A stretch of 64,000 nucleotides of DNA, taken from positions 1 through 64,000 of the forward strand of contig NZ_CAJXWY010000013.1 of assembly GCF_913062725.1 (NCBI RefSeq), read 5' to 3'. The notes under the pieces were generated by a model, which saw only the letters and a list, made by a program, of their open reading frames with translations, did no database searches and was not told the DNA's origin. The translations under genes and the position numbers were made by a program. Below, piece by piece: positions 57,342-64,000 of the stretch; position 1 is the first letter of the stretch; every line of letters begins with the position of its first letter. Origin of the DNA: an uncultured Thiohalocapsa sp. GTDB taxonomy: Bacteria; Pseudomonadota; Gammaproteobacteria; Chromatiales; Chromatiaceae.

Positions 57342-57676
57342 GATGCGGGTACTGCGGCGGGGCTGAAGCTGGAGCGCATGCGCGCCGTCGGCGGGCTTTG
57401 GGCATTGCAGTCTAACCCGCCGACAGGAGCGGGCAAAGCGCCTTGTGGCACACGGCATCCTGAGGTGGGACACGCGCTTCGCCCTCGAGCCCTGCCCCGT
57501 CGCCCGTCAAAGCCTACGCGACATTCGCAGCGTCGTCTGACAATGCCGCCGCCGCCCGCCGCCCGGGGCGAGCGCGCCCGCGCAACGCATCGCCCTTGCG
57601 ATTTCCGCTCCATGGCGCAGACTTAAGCCTGAGGGCAGCCGCGAGAAGCGGCGCCCGTCAGCCAACGGAGAGCGCG

Positions 57677-58225
57677 ATGAACGACAGCAACCAGCGCCAG
57701 ACCACAGACCACACCACCGACCGTCTCGTGGACGCCTACGACGAGATGCTCAAGCGCACGCGAGACGGCATCGAGCAGGCCCAGGAGTCCACGCCCAAAC
57801 TGCGCCACATGCTGGAGCAGGTACGTGACAATATGGTCGAGCTCGGCGAGCTGAGCCGTGAGGAAGCGGCGAAGATCGCCGACTACGTGGAGCGCGACGT
57901 GGAAGACGCCGCACATTGGCTGGTGGACACCGGCGAGGATTTGCGCGACTGGTGGCGCTTCGACCTGGCGCTCATCGAGCAGCGCATGCTCGACGCCTTC
58001 ACCAGTGTCGCCGATCAGACCAGTCTGCAGTTGCGGCAATGGGCCGAGCGCGCCCGCCAGGCGAGCCTGTACCAGGCGGGACAGATCACGGGCCCGGGCA
58101 CCCTCGTCTGCGACAAATGTGGCGCCGAGACCCATTTCACGCGCAGTGGGCGCATTCCCGCTTGCGCCGAATGCGGCAACCTGACCTTTCGCCGACCGCC
58201 GCCGGGGGACAAAAACGATGGCTGA
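57677..58225 (+). CDS. Zinc-ribbon protein of the DUF1451 type
   Basis: 182 residues: a long, highly charged helical N-terminal region (about 15-135, with REEAAKIADYVERDVEDAAH) followed by a zinc ribbon with two CxxC pairs (LVCDKCGAETHF and PACAECGNLTFRR). This matches the DUF1451 family, whose role is not known. The ATG at 57677 has GGAGAG upstream; the frame is open earlier without support. It is convergent with the gas vesicle operon and marks its left border. Confidence 0.82.
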   Translation: MNDSNQRQTTDHTTDRLVDAYDEMLKRTRDGIEQAQESTPKLRHMLEQVRDNMVELGELSREEAAKIADYVERDVEDAAHWLVDTGEDLRDWWRFDLALIEQRMLDAFTSVADQTSLQLRQWAERARQASLYQAGQITGPGTLVCDKCGAETHFTRSGRIPACAECGNLTFRRPPPGDKNDG

Positions 58226-58282
58226 CGACGCCATCGCCACAATGCCCGCGCGCGGTTGAGACCACGAGCCCGGGGCTGCGGC

Positions 58283-58723
58283 TCAGGTTGAATCCTCGGG
58301 TGTCGTCGCGGACTGCGCCAGACGTGCTTCAAGGCGCGCAAGCCGCTGCTCGAAGGCGGCGTTGGTTGCCGCCGATGCGCTATCTGGGGCCTGATCCGGG
58401 ATCTGATCCGGGGCCTGATCCGGGATCTGATCCGGCGCCTTGGACGCGGGTGCGTCCGGCGGCGCATGCGCGCCCGCCGACCCACGCGCACCGGTATCGA
58501 AGGCCGGATTGCCGCGCCACCAATCGAGTCCCATCTCGACGGCTTTGTCCACGGAGCAGATCAGCAGACGGATCTCCACGGTCAGGAGCTCCACCTCCAC
58601 GAGCTTGACGCGAATATCTCCGGCGACGACGACGCCCTTGTCGAGCACGCGCTCCAACAGGTCAGCAACCGTGGTGCTGCTGGTGGAATGGGTTGCACTT
58701 CTGCGGTTGACGGTAACGGCCAT
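58283..58723 (-). CDS. gvpJ: Gas vesicle protein GvpJ (GvpA family)
   Basis: The first ~65 residues are a GvpA-type domain (VADLLERVLDKGVVVAGDIR, then VKLVEVELLTVEIRLLICSV), the small beta-alpha fold that builds or nucleates the gas vesicle shell. The WW after the domain and a long C-terminal extension make it GvpJ-like, a minor or assembly protein, rather than the main shell protein GvpA. The extension includes DQIPDQAP repeats and ends in a short coiled coil (FEQRLARLEARLAQ). It is the last gene of the visible operon. GGAG lies upstream of the ATG. Confidence 0.87.
   Translation of the reverse strand: MAVTVNRRSATHSTSSTTVADLLERVLDKGVVVAGDIRVKLVEVELLTVEIRLLICSVDKAVEMGLDWWRGNPAFDTGARGSAGAHAPPDAPASKAPDQIPDQAPDQIPDQAPDSASAATNAAFEQRLARLEARLAQSATTPEDST
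58390..58437 (-). repeat. Two 24-bp tandem repeats in gvpJ (DQIPDQAP)
   Basis: Two nearly identical 24-bp copies (plus-strand form starting CCTGATCCGGGATCTGATCC) encode an octapeptide repeat in the GvpJ tail. Each copy itself is a doubled 12-bp unit, so the block can expand or contract in frame. Confidence 0.7.
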
Positions 58724-58753
58724 GAAGGTCTCCAGGTGCCCGGCTGCGGATGA

Positions 58754-59125
58754 CTAGAGGAGCCGGCCCAGCGGGCCGAGATCGATGTTCAGGTCCTCGT
58801 CCTGCAAACCGAAGACCTCCTGCACGCGCTTGAGCTCCTCGGCCTGGCGCTGCAGTGTCATGCCAAGGCGCTCGATCTCTTCGTCACTGAGGCTGCCCGC
58901 ATCCATGCGGGCGATGGCCTGGCGCTCCAGCAATTCGTGCAGCAGCTTCACCAGCGTGAGCACCAGCTGTGCCAGCCCATTGCGCATGCGCTCGCCGTCG
59001 ATATCGATGCGCGCGCCGGCGGCGGTTGCCGGCGCTGGCTGTCGCATGGATGCATCCTGGGTATCCGCCGACCAGGCGCTGGCGGCGGTCTGCAGATCCG
59101 TATACAAAGGGTCATCGCTGGTCAT
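58754..59125 (-). CDS. gvpK: Gas vesicle protein GvpK
   Basis: The 123-residue protein has the GvpK core RNGLAQLVLTLVKLLHELLE followed by RQAIARMDAGSLSDEEIERL and a terminal DLNIDLGPLGRLL. GvpK is required for gas vesicle formation, probably as an assembly factor; its exact action is not known. Its start overlaps the preceding GvpA-family gene by 14 bp, indicating coupled translation. Confidence 0.92.
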   Translation of the reverse strand: MTSDDPLYTDLQTAASAWSADTQDASMRQPAPATAAGARIDIDGERMRNGLAQLVLTLVKLLHELLERQAIARMDAGSLSDEEIERLGMTLQRQAEELKRVQEVFGLQDEDLNIDLGPLGRLL

Positions 59126-59351
59126 TCGTCATCTCCCGCTGCATCTGCGCCTGCAGGCGTCGGCCGGTCTCCACCGAGGTGACCAGGGCCTGCAGACTGA
59201 GATAGACCAAGTCCACGTCGGCGACGCTGATGGTGATCTCCGCGGCCACTACGGCGCCTTTGTTCAGCACCCGATCCAATGCTTCACAGAGCGAGATATG
59301 CTGATCTTCGGGGACGGTTCCGATATCTGACTGCGCCGTTGTCTCCGTCAT
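59112..59351 (-). CDS. Minor GvpA-family gas vesicle protein (GvpS/M-like)
   Basis: 79 residues with a GvpA-type domain: LCEALDRVLNKGAVVAAEIT followed by ISVADVDLVYLSLQALVTSV. The short length and sequence fit the minor GvpA paralogs (GvpS, GvpM or GvpA2 in different naming schemes), not the main shell protein. It overlaps the upstream ATPase gene by 4 bp (ATGA) and gvpK by 14 bp. Confidence 0.85.
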   Translation of the reverse strand: MTETTAQSDIGTVPEDQHISLCEALDRVLNKGAVVAAEITISVADVDLVYLSLQALVTSVETGRRLQAQMQREMTNDQR

Positions 59352-61453
59352 GCCTCACACCCCCCGGCTGTTTGCCCATAGAACGCCGCGCCGAGCGCCG
59401 CCAGCCCAGCGACCCCGGCGGGTTCTGAGGGCTGACGATACAGCAATGTCTGATGCGGCGAAGCCGTACATGCGACTGCCCGGATCTGCTCGGATTCGTG
59501 CTGCCGTCGACGGTCACACAACGCGCACCGACAATCCGGGGGACCGGGCGGCGTCAGCTGGTTCACAACCAGCACATGCACCGCAATGGCAAGCGCCGCC
59601 AGCGCGGCTCTCAGGTCTTCGGTCTCGGCGATCGCGAGGGCCGTGGCCACGGTGACCAGTTGCACCCGGGCTCGATCCGGGTCCGTCAGCAAGGCACGCA
59701 GCCGCTTGGTGGCACGCGAGAGACTCAGCAAACGCTCCGACAGGCGCGGCAACCGCAGGAGGTCACGGTACTTGAGCAACAGTCGGAAAAACAGCTTGAG
59801 CCAGTCGATGGTGAGCTCCGGCAGTTGCAGCAGCCGCAACAGATGGCCACTCGGCGCCGCATCAAGGATGATGAGGTCGTAGCGATCGGCATCCAGATGG
59901 TCGATCACCATGGTCAGGGCCATGATCTCGTCCAATCCGGGGGGAGCAAGATCCAGCAGTCGCGCCATGACTTGACGGTCGAAGGCGAGCTCCAGGCTGC
60001 CCAGACGATTCGCCAGCAGTTGCTCGAGCTCCAGTTGATAATCGTGACGAATGGCGGCGAAAGCGGTCTCCGCATCCACCTCCTGGGCATCCAGTCCCGG
60101 TCGAATCCGGGTCGGCTCCGGGCCCACAGGCTGTTGCAGCGCATCGCCGAGGGAGTGCGCGGGATCCGTCGAAAAGAGCAACAGCCGCTGCCCGGGGCGC
60201 GCCTGATTGAGGTGGAGCGCAGTGGCGCAGGCGAGCGTCGATTTGCCGACACCGCCTTTACCCGCCAGCACCAACAGCTTCAGCGCTGACGGGGGTAGCG
60301 GCGCCGGATGCTCGACCTTCGCCGCAGCCGCATGCGATACCGCATCCGGCGCCGCACCAGAGACCCCACCGCGTGTCGTCCCAAGGCTCGGCGTGGCGGT
60401 GAGCGGAATGAGCCGCTCCCACAGCCCGCCCAAGGCCTCGGCACGGGGCTCGTCGCCCAGCAGTGGCAGCCCGAGCAGCCGCGCCTGCGGCACCATCGCC
60501 CGCAGCTCACCGAGCTGCACCGCCTGTGCGTGCCGCTCGGTCGCACAAATCGGACACAAACGATCCCGCGTCGCACCCACCTCAGCGCCGGAACCGTCGC
60601 CAGGACCAGCGCCGAGCGCCGTTCCAGCGGTGCGCCTCGGCCCGTTCAGCCCCGCACTCATCAGGGCATCGGCACACTGGGAGACGGGAGCCAGGCGATT
60701 CACGACCAGCTCTGTAACGGGCATTTGCAGGCTCTGCAACGTCGCAAGCAAATCCCGGGTCTCGGCGATACTCATGCGCTCAGCGAGGGTCACGGGGATA
60801 AAACGGCAGCGTGCCGGATTACGGAGTAACGCCGCCAAGGTTCCGCGGGAACGCTCCAGATCGAGCAGAAATCGGTCCAGATGATCGGGCTCGAAGTCGC
60901 CGCAGAAGCGTTTGCGCATCCATCGATGCTTGGCGAGCAGCGCATCCAGGGCAGACAGCCATCGCCGCGCCAGATCCGGCATGGCGAGCAGGCGCAGGGT
61001 GTGCCCCGTGGGGGCCGTGTCGACGACGATACAATCGTAGTCGGTCTGCTCGACCCAGTGCGCCAGCGTCAGGTAAGCGGCGAGCTCATCGAGTCCGGGC
61101 AGGGCCACTTCCAGCAGCGCGTCGACATCATCATTGTCCAATAGCGTACCGCGCTGGGAAATCTCGCGCAGTAACGGGCGATAGCGCTCTCGGAACGCCT
61201 CCAAGGCAGCATCAGCGTTCAGTTGCCGAATCTGGAGATTGGATGGGGGTCGCAGGTCGGCGACGGCGTCGGTCACCGAGTGGGCTGGATCCGTGGACAC
61301 CAACAGCACGCTGTGGTGTGCTCGGCGGCGCGCAATGGCGATGGCGGCAGCACAGGCACAGGTCGTTTTTCCAACGCCGCCCTTGCCGCCGAAAAACAAG
61401 AGCCCGAGCCCAATCGTCTGCAGGAAGTCCGGCGCCGCTGGGGGTGGGAGCAT
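59348..61453 (-). CDS. Tandem ArsA/Get3-like ATPase of the gas vesicle operon
   Basis: A 701-residue fusion of two ArsA/Get3 halves. Half 1 has P-loop GGKGGVGKTT (22-31), switch I STDPAHS (53-59), switch II DTAPTGHTLR (145-154), VVNRL (250-254) and CPIC (C300/C303) followed by ATERHAQ. Half 2 repeats the set: GKGGVGKST (near 395), STDPAHS, DAAPSGHLLR, VVNQL and CALC (C643/C646) with DRRRQHE. The CxxC-R-Q pattern is that of Get3, where CxxC pairs bind zinc between two subunits. No arsenic genes are near. Flanked by gvpG and GvpA-family genes with overlaps, so a role in delivering or loading hydrophobic gas vesicle proteins is inferred. Confidence 0.9.
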   Translation of the reverse strand: MLPPPAAPDFLQTIGLGLLFFGGKGGVGKTTCACAAAIAIARRRAHHSVLLVSTDPAHSVTDAVADLRPPSNLQIRQLNADAALEAFRERYRPLLREISQRGTLLDNDDVDALLEVALPGLDELAAYLTLAHWVEQTDYDCIVVDTAPTGHTLRLLAMPDLARRWLSALDALLAKHRWMRKRFCGDFEPDHLDRFLLDLERSRGTLAALLRNPARCRFIPVTLAERMSIAETRDLLATLQSLQMPVTELVVNRLAPVSQCADALMSAGLNGPRRTAGTALGAGPGDGSGAEVGATRDRLCPICATERHAQAVQLGELRAMVPQARLLGLPLLGDEPRAEALGGLWERLIPLTATPSLGTTRGGVSGAAPDAVSHAAAAKVEHPAPLPPSALKLLVLAGKGGVGKSTLACATALHLNQARPGQRLLLFSTDPAHSLGDALQQPVGPEPTRIRPGLDAQEVDAETAFAAIRHDYQLELEQLLANRLGSLELAFDRQVMARLLDLAPPGLDEIMALTMVIDHLDADRYDLIILDAAPSGHLLRLLQLPELTIDWLKLFFRLLLKYRDLLRLPRLSERLLSLSRATKRLRALLTDPDRARVQLVTVATALAIAETEDLRAALAALAIAVHVLVVNQLTPPGPPDCRCALCDRRRQHESEQIRAVACTASPHQTLLYRQPSEPAGVAGLAALGAAFYGQTAGGCEA

Positions 61454-61467
61454 GCGGTCAGCTGCGA

Positions 61468-61869
61468 TCAGGCGTGCTCGTCGCCGGAGGCTTGCCCAGG
61501 ATGAGTGGCCCGCGTTGGTGTGTGCCCCTCGGTGCCGTCCGGCGAAGGCTCGGCGGCCGCGTCGGCGTGGATGTCGCCGCCGGCGCTCACATCGCCGAGG
61601 TCCTCCGAGGGAGCCGCTTCCGCCGCGTCGTCGTCCTCTCCGTCTTCCGCCTCCAATTCGTCCAGCCGATCCAACAGTGCGGCTTCACGACGGTCGAACT
61701 CCGCTTCGTCGATTTGCTCCGCCTCGAACATCATATAGAGATCGGTGAGCTCATTGCGGATGCGCTCGGCTTCGCCTTCCAGCTCTTCTACGGCATTGTT
61801 ATGGATCTCCTCAAAAATCCATAACAGGCCCTTGTAGGGGGAAAGCAGGATGTCATCGATCAATAGCAT
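61468..61869 (-). CDS. gvpG: Gas vesicle protein GvpG
   Basis: The first ~75 residues match GvpG: MLLIDDILLSPYKGLLWIFE, then EIHNNAVEELEGEAERIRNE and a helical EAEFDRREAALLDRLDELE. GvpG is a small accessory protein thought to work with GvpF/L during assembly. The 133-residue product is longer than the usual ~80-90; the extra tail is very acidic and low-complexity (EDGEDDDAAEAAPSEDLGD and beyond). AAGGAG precedes the ATG; it starts 10 bp after gvpF. Confidence 0.9.
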   Translation of the reverse strand: MLLIDDILLSPYKGLLWIFEEIHNNAVEELEGEAERIRNELTDLYMMFEAEQIDEAEFDRREAALLDRLDELEAEDGEDDDAAEAAPSEDLGDVSAGGDIHADAAAEPSPDGTEGHTPTRATHPGQASGDEHA

Positions 61870-61879
61870 CTGCGCTCCT

Positions 61880-62680
61880 TCAGCCGGTCTGCCCAGCGTC
61901 TTTGCCGGTATCCGGCGTAACCAGGTCCAGATCGACGAAATTATGTGGTGCCCACGGTCCGTTGTAGTCGAAGAGATAATCGTTATTGAAAAGCTTTGAT
62001 GCTTCGAAGACACCACGCTCGAAATCGGGCTGCGCATTGCGCTCGATCAGACAGGCCAGGTTCATGACCTCTTTGTCTTTTTTGATGGGGCTCGCTGTCA
62101 CCTCTTCGCAGTAGTTGCGCATGACCTCCGTGACCTGCTCCGTATATTGCTCGCGGGCCTCGTTCACCAGGCGGTCGAACAGCCGGCCAACCTCGATCTT
62201 TTCATCACGTGCGGCGTTATCGCCCTGCGCCAGCAACCGGTCACGCGCCTCACGCAATAGGGGATGCATGCCGACGAAGTACTCGTAGATGTTTGCCACA
62301 TCCCAAGACACACGCAGTCCCATCTCGATGCGATCGCGCACGCGATAAAGCTGTTCGGCAATGGCTTCGCGATTGGCCCCCAGCAGGGCGCGCACCGCAT
62401 CTGCATTGGCTGCGACAACGCCGAAGCGCATCGGCAATACCGAGCCGAGTGTGAGCAGGTGAGCAAGTACCGCCCGGTGAGCCATCAGGTTCCGTCGCTC
62501 AGGGCGCACCTTCGGACTGTGGATATCGCTGACGACGGCGGTGACATCGCCAGTGCTGATGCTGTAGACGGGGGTGTCACCGATACCTTTGACTTTGTAG
62601 ACATGCTCATCGCTTCCCTCGCCAAAATCCGTCAGCGCATAGATGAGCTTGCCGCGAGAGCTGTGCGTGGTGCGGGGCAT
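61880..62680 (-). CDS. gvpF: Gas vesicle protein of the GvpF/GvpL family
   Basis: The 266-residue sequence shows GvpF/L features: KLIYALTDFGEG at the start, HRAVLAHLLTLGSVLPMRFG followed by VVAANADAVRALL in the N-terminal alpha/beta domain, and a helical second domain. GvpF/L proteins bind GvpA and are thought to act early in shell assembly. AAGGAG lies upstream of the ATG at 62680. It is followed closely by gvpG. Confidence 0.92.
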   Translation of the reverse strand: MPRTTHSSRGKLIYALTDFGEGSDEHVYKVKGIGDTPVYSISTGDVTAVVSDIHSPKVRPERRNLMAHRAVLAHLLTLGSVLPMRFGVVAANADAVRALLGANREAIAEQLYRVRDRIEMGLRVSWDVANIYEYFVGMHPLLREARDRLLAQGDNAARDEKIEVGRLFDRLVNEAREQYTEQVTEVMRNYCEEVTASPIKKDKEVMNLACLIERNAQPDFERGVFEASKLFNNDYLFDYNGPWAPHNFVDLDLVTPDTGKDAGQTG

Positions 62681-62782
62681 AGGAATCTCCTTCAGTGCGT
62701 CGGCACCGAGTGATATGCGGATCGTTGTGGCGCCACGGATGATCGGGCTCGTTGCGATGCATCACCCCGCCGTCGGTGGCTG

Positions 62783-62962
62783 CTAGTGCGACAGCAATCG
62801 CAGCGCGTGCCGCAAACGACGTGTGCGCAGCTCCAGTCGCCCGCACGGTGCCAACGCGTCGGTCGTTTGCAGGCGCATGCGCCGGCGCTGTTCGGCCAGA
62901 CGGCGAGCGCCCGCCGCCTGCCGCCTGCGATCCGGACCGGTGGCCGTGATCAGGGACTCCAT
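62783..62962 (-). CDS. Possible small basic protein in the gas vesicle operon
   Basis: Between the GvpV-like gene and gvpF there are 343 bp. A 59-codon frame (MESLITATGPDRRRQAAGAR…) on the operon strand is very Arg/Leu-rich and could form one long basic helix. AGAGG lies too close to the ATG to be an ideal ribosome site, and I know no homolog. It is listed because an otherwise tightly packed operon rarely leaves such a gap; it may be nothing. Confidence 0.3.
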   Translation of the reverse strand: MESLITATGPDRRRQAAGARRLAEQRRRMRLQTTDALAPCGRLELRTRRLRHALRLLSH

Positions 62963-63023
62963 GCCTCTGACATGTATACGTGTACGCAGATGTCGGTGGG
63001 TCAGGATCATCGCTGGTCTTGTG

Positions 63024-63452
63024 TTAATAGCGGATGCGCAGGCCACTGCGCGATGCCGATTCTGTTGGCTCGGCCCTCGTCACGCCGCCGCGCAGGGGTG
63101 CTGATGCACCGACCTTGCTCGCAGCTTGCGGGTCAGTGCGGCGCCGGGTCGGTGACGGCGATGCCTGGCGTGCGCCGGCAGCCCCTTCTTGCCCGGCACG
63201 CTGTGCACGGTTGGCGTCGACCTCGCTCCGCAGCCGTGCCATCTGGGCATCGATCTCCTCGATGCGTCGATCGATCTCACCGACGCGACGCATGGCGACC
63301 TCACGCTCCTGGCTGCGGCGCAGGCGCTCGAGCTCGAGTGCGCCCATTTCAAAATAATTGGTATAGCCGCGCTGTGACGCATCACTGCCCTTGCCGGCAA
63401 CGGTACGGATGTCTGTCAGGCTGCGTGCTGGCCGGCTGCTTTTACGACTCAT
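63024..63452 (-). CDS. Small coiled-coil gas vesicle accessory protein (GvpV-like)
   Basis: 142 residues, charged throughout, with a predicted coiled coil (about 36-65: LELERLRRSQEREVAMRRVG onward) flanked by basic, Ser/Ala/Arg-rich ends. The segment RGYTNYFEMGALELERLRRS near the N-terminus is the best-defined part. Its position directly after gvpN, with a 4-bp overlap (ATGA), is the place of gvpV in the Serratia gas vesicle cluster, hence the tentative name. No enzymatic motif is seen. Confidence 0.65.
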   Translation of the reverse strand: MSRKSSRPARSLTDIRTVAGKGSDASQRGYTNYFEMGALELERLRRSQEREVAMRRVGEIDRRIEEIDAQMARLRSEVDANRAQRAGQEGAAGARQASPSPTRRRTDPQAASKVGASAPLRGGVTRAEPTESASRSGLRIRY

Positions 63453-64000
63453 GATGCATCCTCCGCAATCGTTTTACCTTTTGTGCGCCCCGTCTTGCCC
63501 GCCACAGCAACGGCTGCCGGCGGCACCGGAGTCGGCTTGCCAGGCGTGTGTGGGCGGGCGCGGTCTGCGGTGGTGGGCGGACAGACCTGGCGGATCACAC
63601 CGTCGATGAGCTCGTGGTAGAGAGAGCGCCCGTCATGACGGACCTTGGCCGTCTCCATGCTGAGCACGTCATAGCAGATATGATGGAACAGCATGTCGCC
63701 AGCACGGGCTTTGCCACTGCCGCTGGCGAGGATCTTGGCGATGGCGATGCCGGCGCGCAGCGTTGGCTGGGATTTGTTTTCGTTGTTGCCGCGCAGCTCA
63801 CGAACAATGTCCACCACGTATCCGGCTTCGCGCTCGCTGAGACCGGACTTGGCTTTTGTGATGGCGAGCTCGGTGTTGCGGTCCGGCGGGTTGAGACGGA
63901 TGGTGATCATCCGGTCCAGCAGGGCATCCTGCGTCTTGTGTGTGCCGGCATATTCCTCCGGGTTGGAGGTAAAGATGGCGCGAAAGCCCTCATCCACGTC
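63449..64000 (-). CDS. gvpN: Gas vesicle AAA+ ATPase GvpN (partial, 5' end off the window)
   Basis: The visible C-terminal ~183 residues begin inside the AAA+ domain, just after Walker B: DEGFRAIFTSNPEEYAGTHK, then TQDALLDRMITIRL (sensor 1 and arginine-finger region), typical of MoxR-like GvpN. The C-terminus is a Pro/Lys/Ala-rich tail (TPGKPTPVPPAAVAVAGK). GvpN boosts gas vesicle formation in other systems. The frame is open to the right edge, so the start and Walker A lie outside. gvpA is expected further upstream. Confidence 0.93.
   Translation of the reverse strand, partial: DVDEGFRAIFTSNPEEYAGTHKTQDALLDRMITIRLNPPDRNTELAITKAKSGLSEREAGYVVDIVRELRGNNENKSQPTLRAGIAIAKILASGSGKARAGDMLFHHICYDVLSMETAKVRHDGRSLYHELIDGVIRQVCPPTTADRARPHTPGKPTPVPPAAVAVAGKTGRTKGKTIAEDAS

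Noticed and set aside
59348-61453. Arsenite-pump ATPase ArsA
   Set aside because: It is double like ArsA, but there is no arsB, arsD or arsR, the CxxC pattern is Get3-like, and the gene overlaps gas vesicle genes.

Overview
The window is about 64 kb of GC-rich (roughly two thirds GC) bacterial chromosome. It comes from a gammaproteobacterium. The rpsF-rpsR-rplI-dnaB-radA block, the divergent tesA/ybbAP pair, the AcnD/PrpF-type methylcitrate genes and a gas vesicle cluster all fit that group. Gas vesicles, a class III ribonucleotide reductase, a cytochrome c' next to a diheme-type cytochrome b and a sulfide:quinone-oxidoreductase-like flavoprotein together suggest a purple sulfur or related bacterium (Chromatiaceae/Ectothiorhodospiraceae type). 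That assignment is inference; no rRNA or photosynthesis gene is present to settle it.

Layout from left to right. 0-7 kb: end of an unknown gene, a truncated glycosyltransferase remnant, a secreted protein, then prpC-acnD-prpF on the minus strand (methylcitrate cycle without prpB or prpR nearby), followed by a ~790-bp gene-free stretch with a near-consensus promoter and two perfect DnaA boxes. 7-13 kb: membrane protein, lipA, msrB, a glyoxylate aminotransferase, an SCO-like protein that lacks the copper cysteines, psd and an Ala/Pro-rich envelope protein. 14-19 kb: AI-2E-type transporter, nrdG and a split nrdD behind two NrdR boxes. 19-30 kb: tartronate semialdehyde reductase, a GH57 protein, a large MscS-type channel and a DUF2868/DUF3482 pair. 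30-36.5 kb: minus-strand housekeeping block rpsF, rpsR, rplI, dnaB, radA, ubiA, dsbA. 36.5-46 kb: lipoprotein, flavoprotein, tesA divergent from an ABC exporter (ybbA, ybbP), DUF1015 and relA. 46-54.5 kb: nucleotide-sugar genes (rfbB, rfbA, rfbC, fcl, gmd), the cytochrome pair and a lower-GC membrane glycosyltransferase with a T9 tract. 54.5-58 kb: ppc and a zinc-ribbon protein. 58.3-64 kb: minus-strand gas vesicle operon in the transcription order gvpN, GvpV-like, gvpF/L, gvpG, tandem ArsA/Get3-like ATPase, GvpA-family protein, gvpK, gvpJ. The main structural gene gvpA is not in the window and probably lies beyond the right edge.

The two most unusual items are (i) the class III ribonucleotide reductase, whose glycyl-radical tail is a separate 64-residue gene that begins directly after an in-frame amber stop with its own strong ribosome binding site, and (ii) the gas vesicle ATPase, a fusion of two complete Get3/ArsA halves, each with its own P-loop, switch motifs and CxxC. 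The second looks like a covalent pseudo-dimer that could chaperone the very hydrophobic gas vesicle shell proteins.
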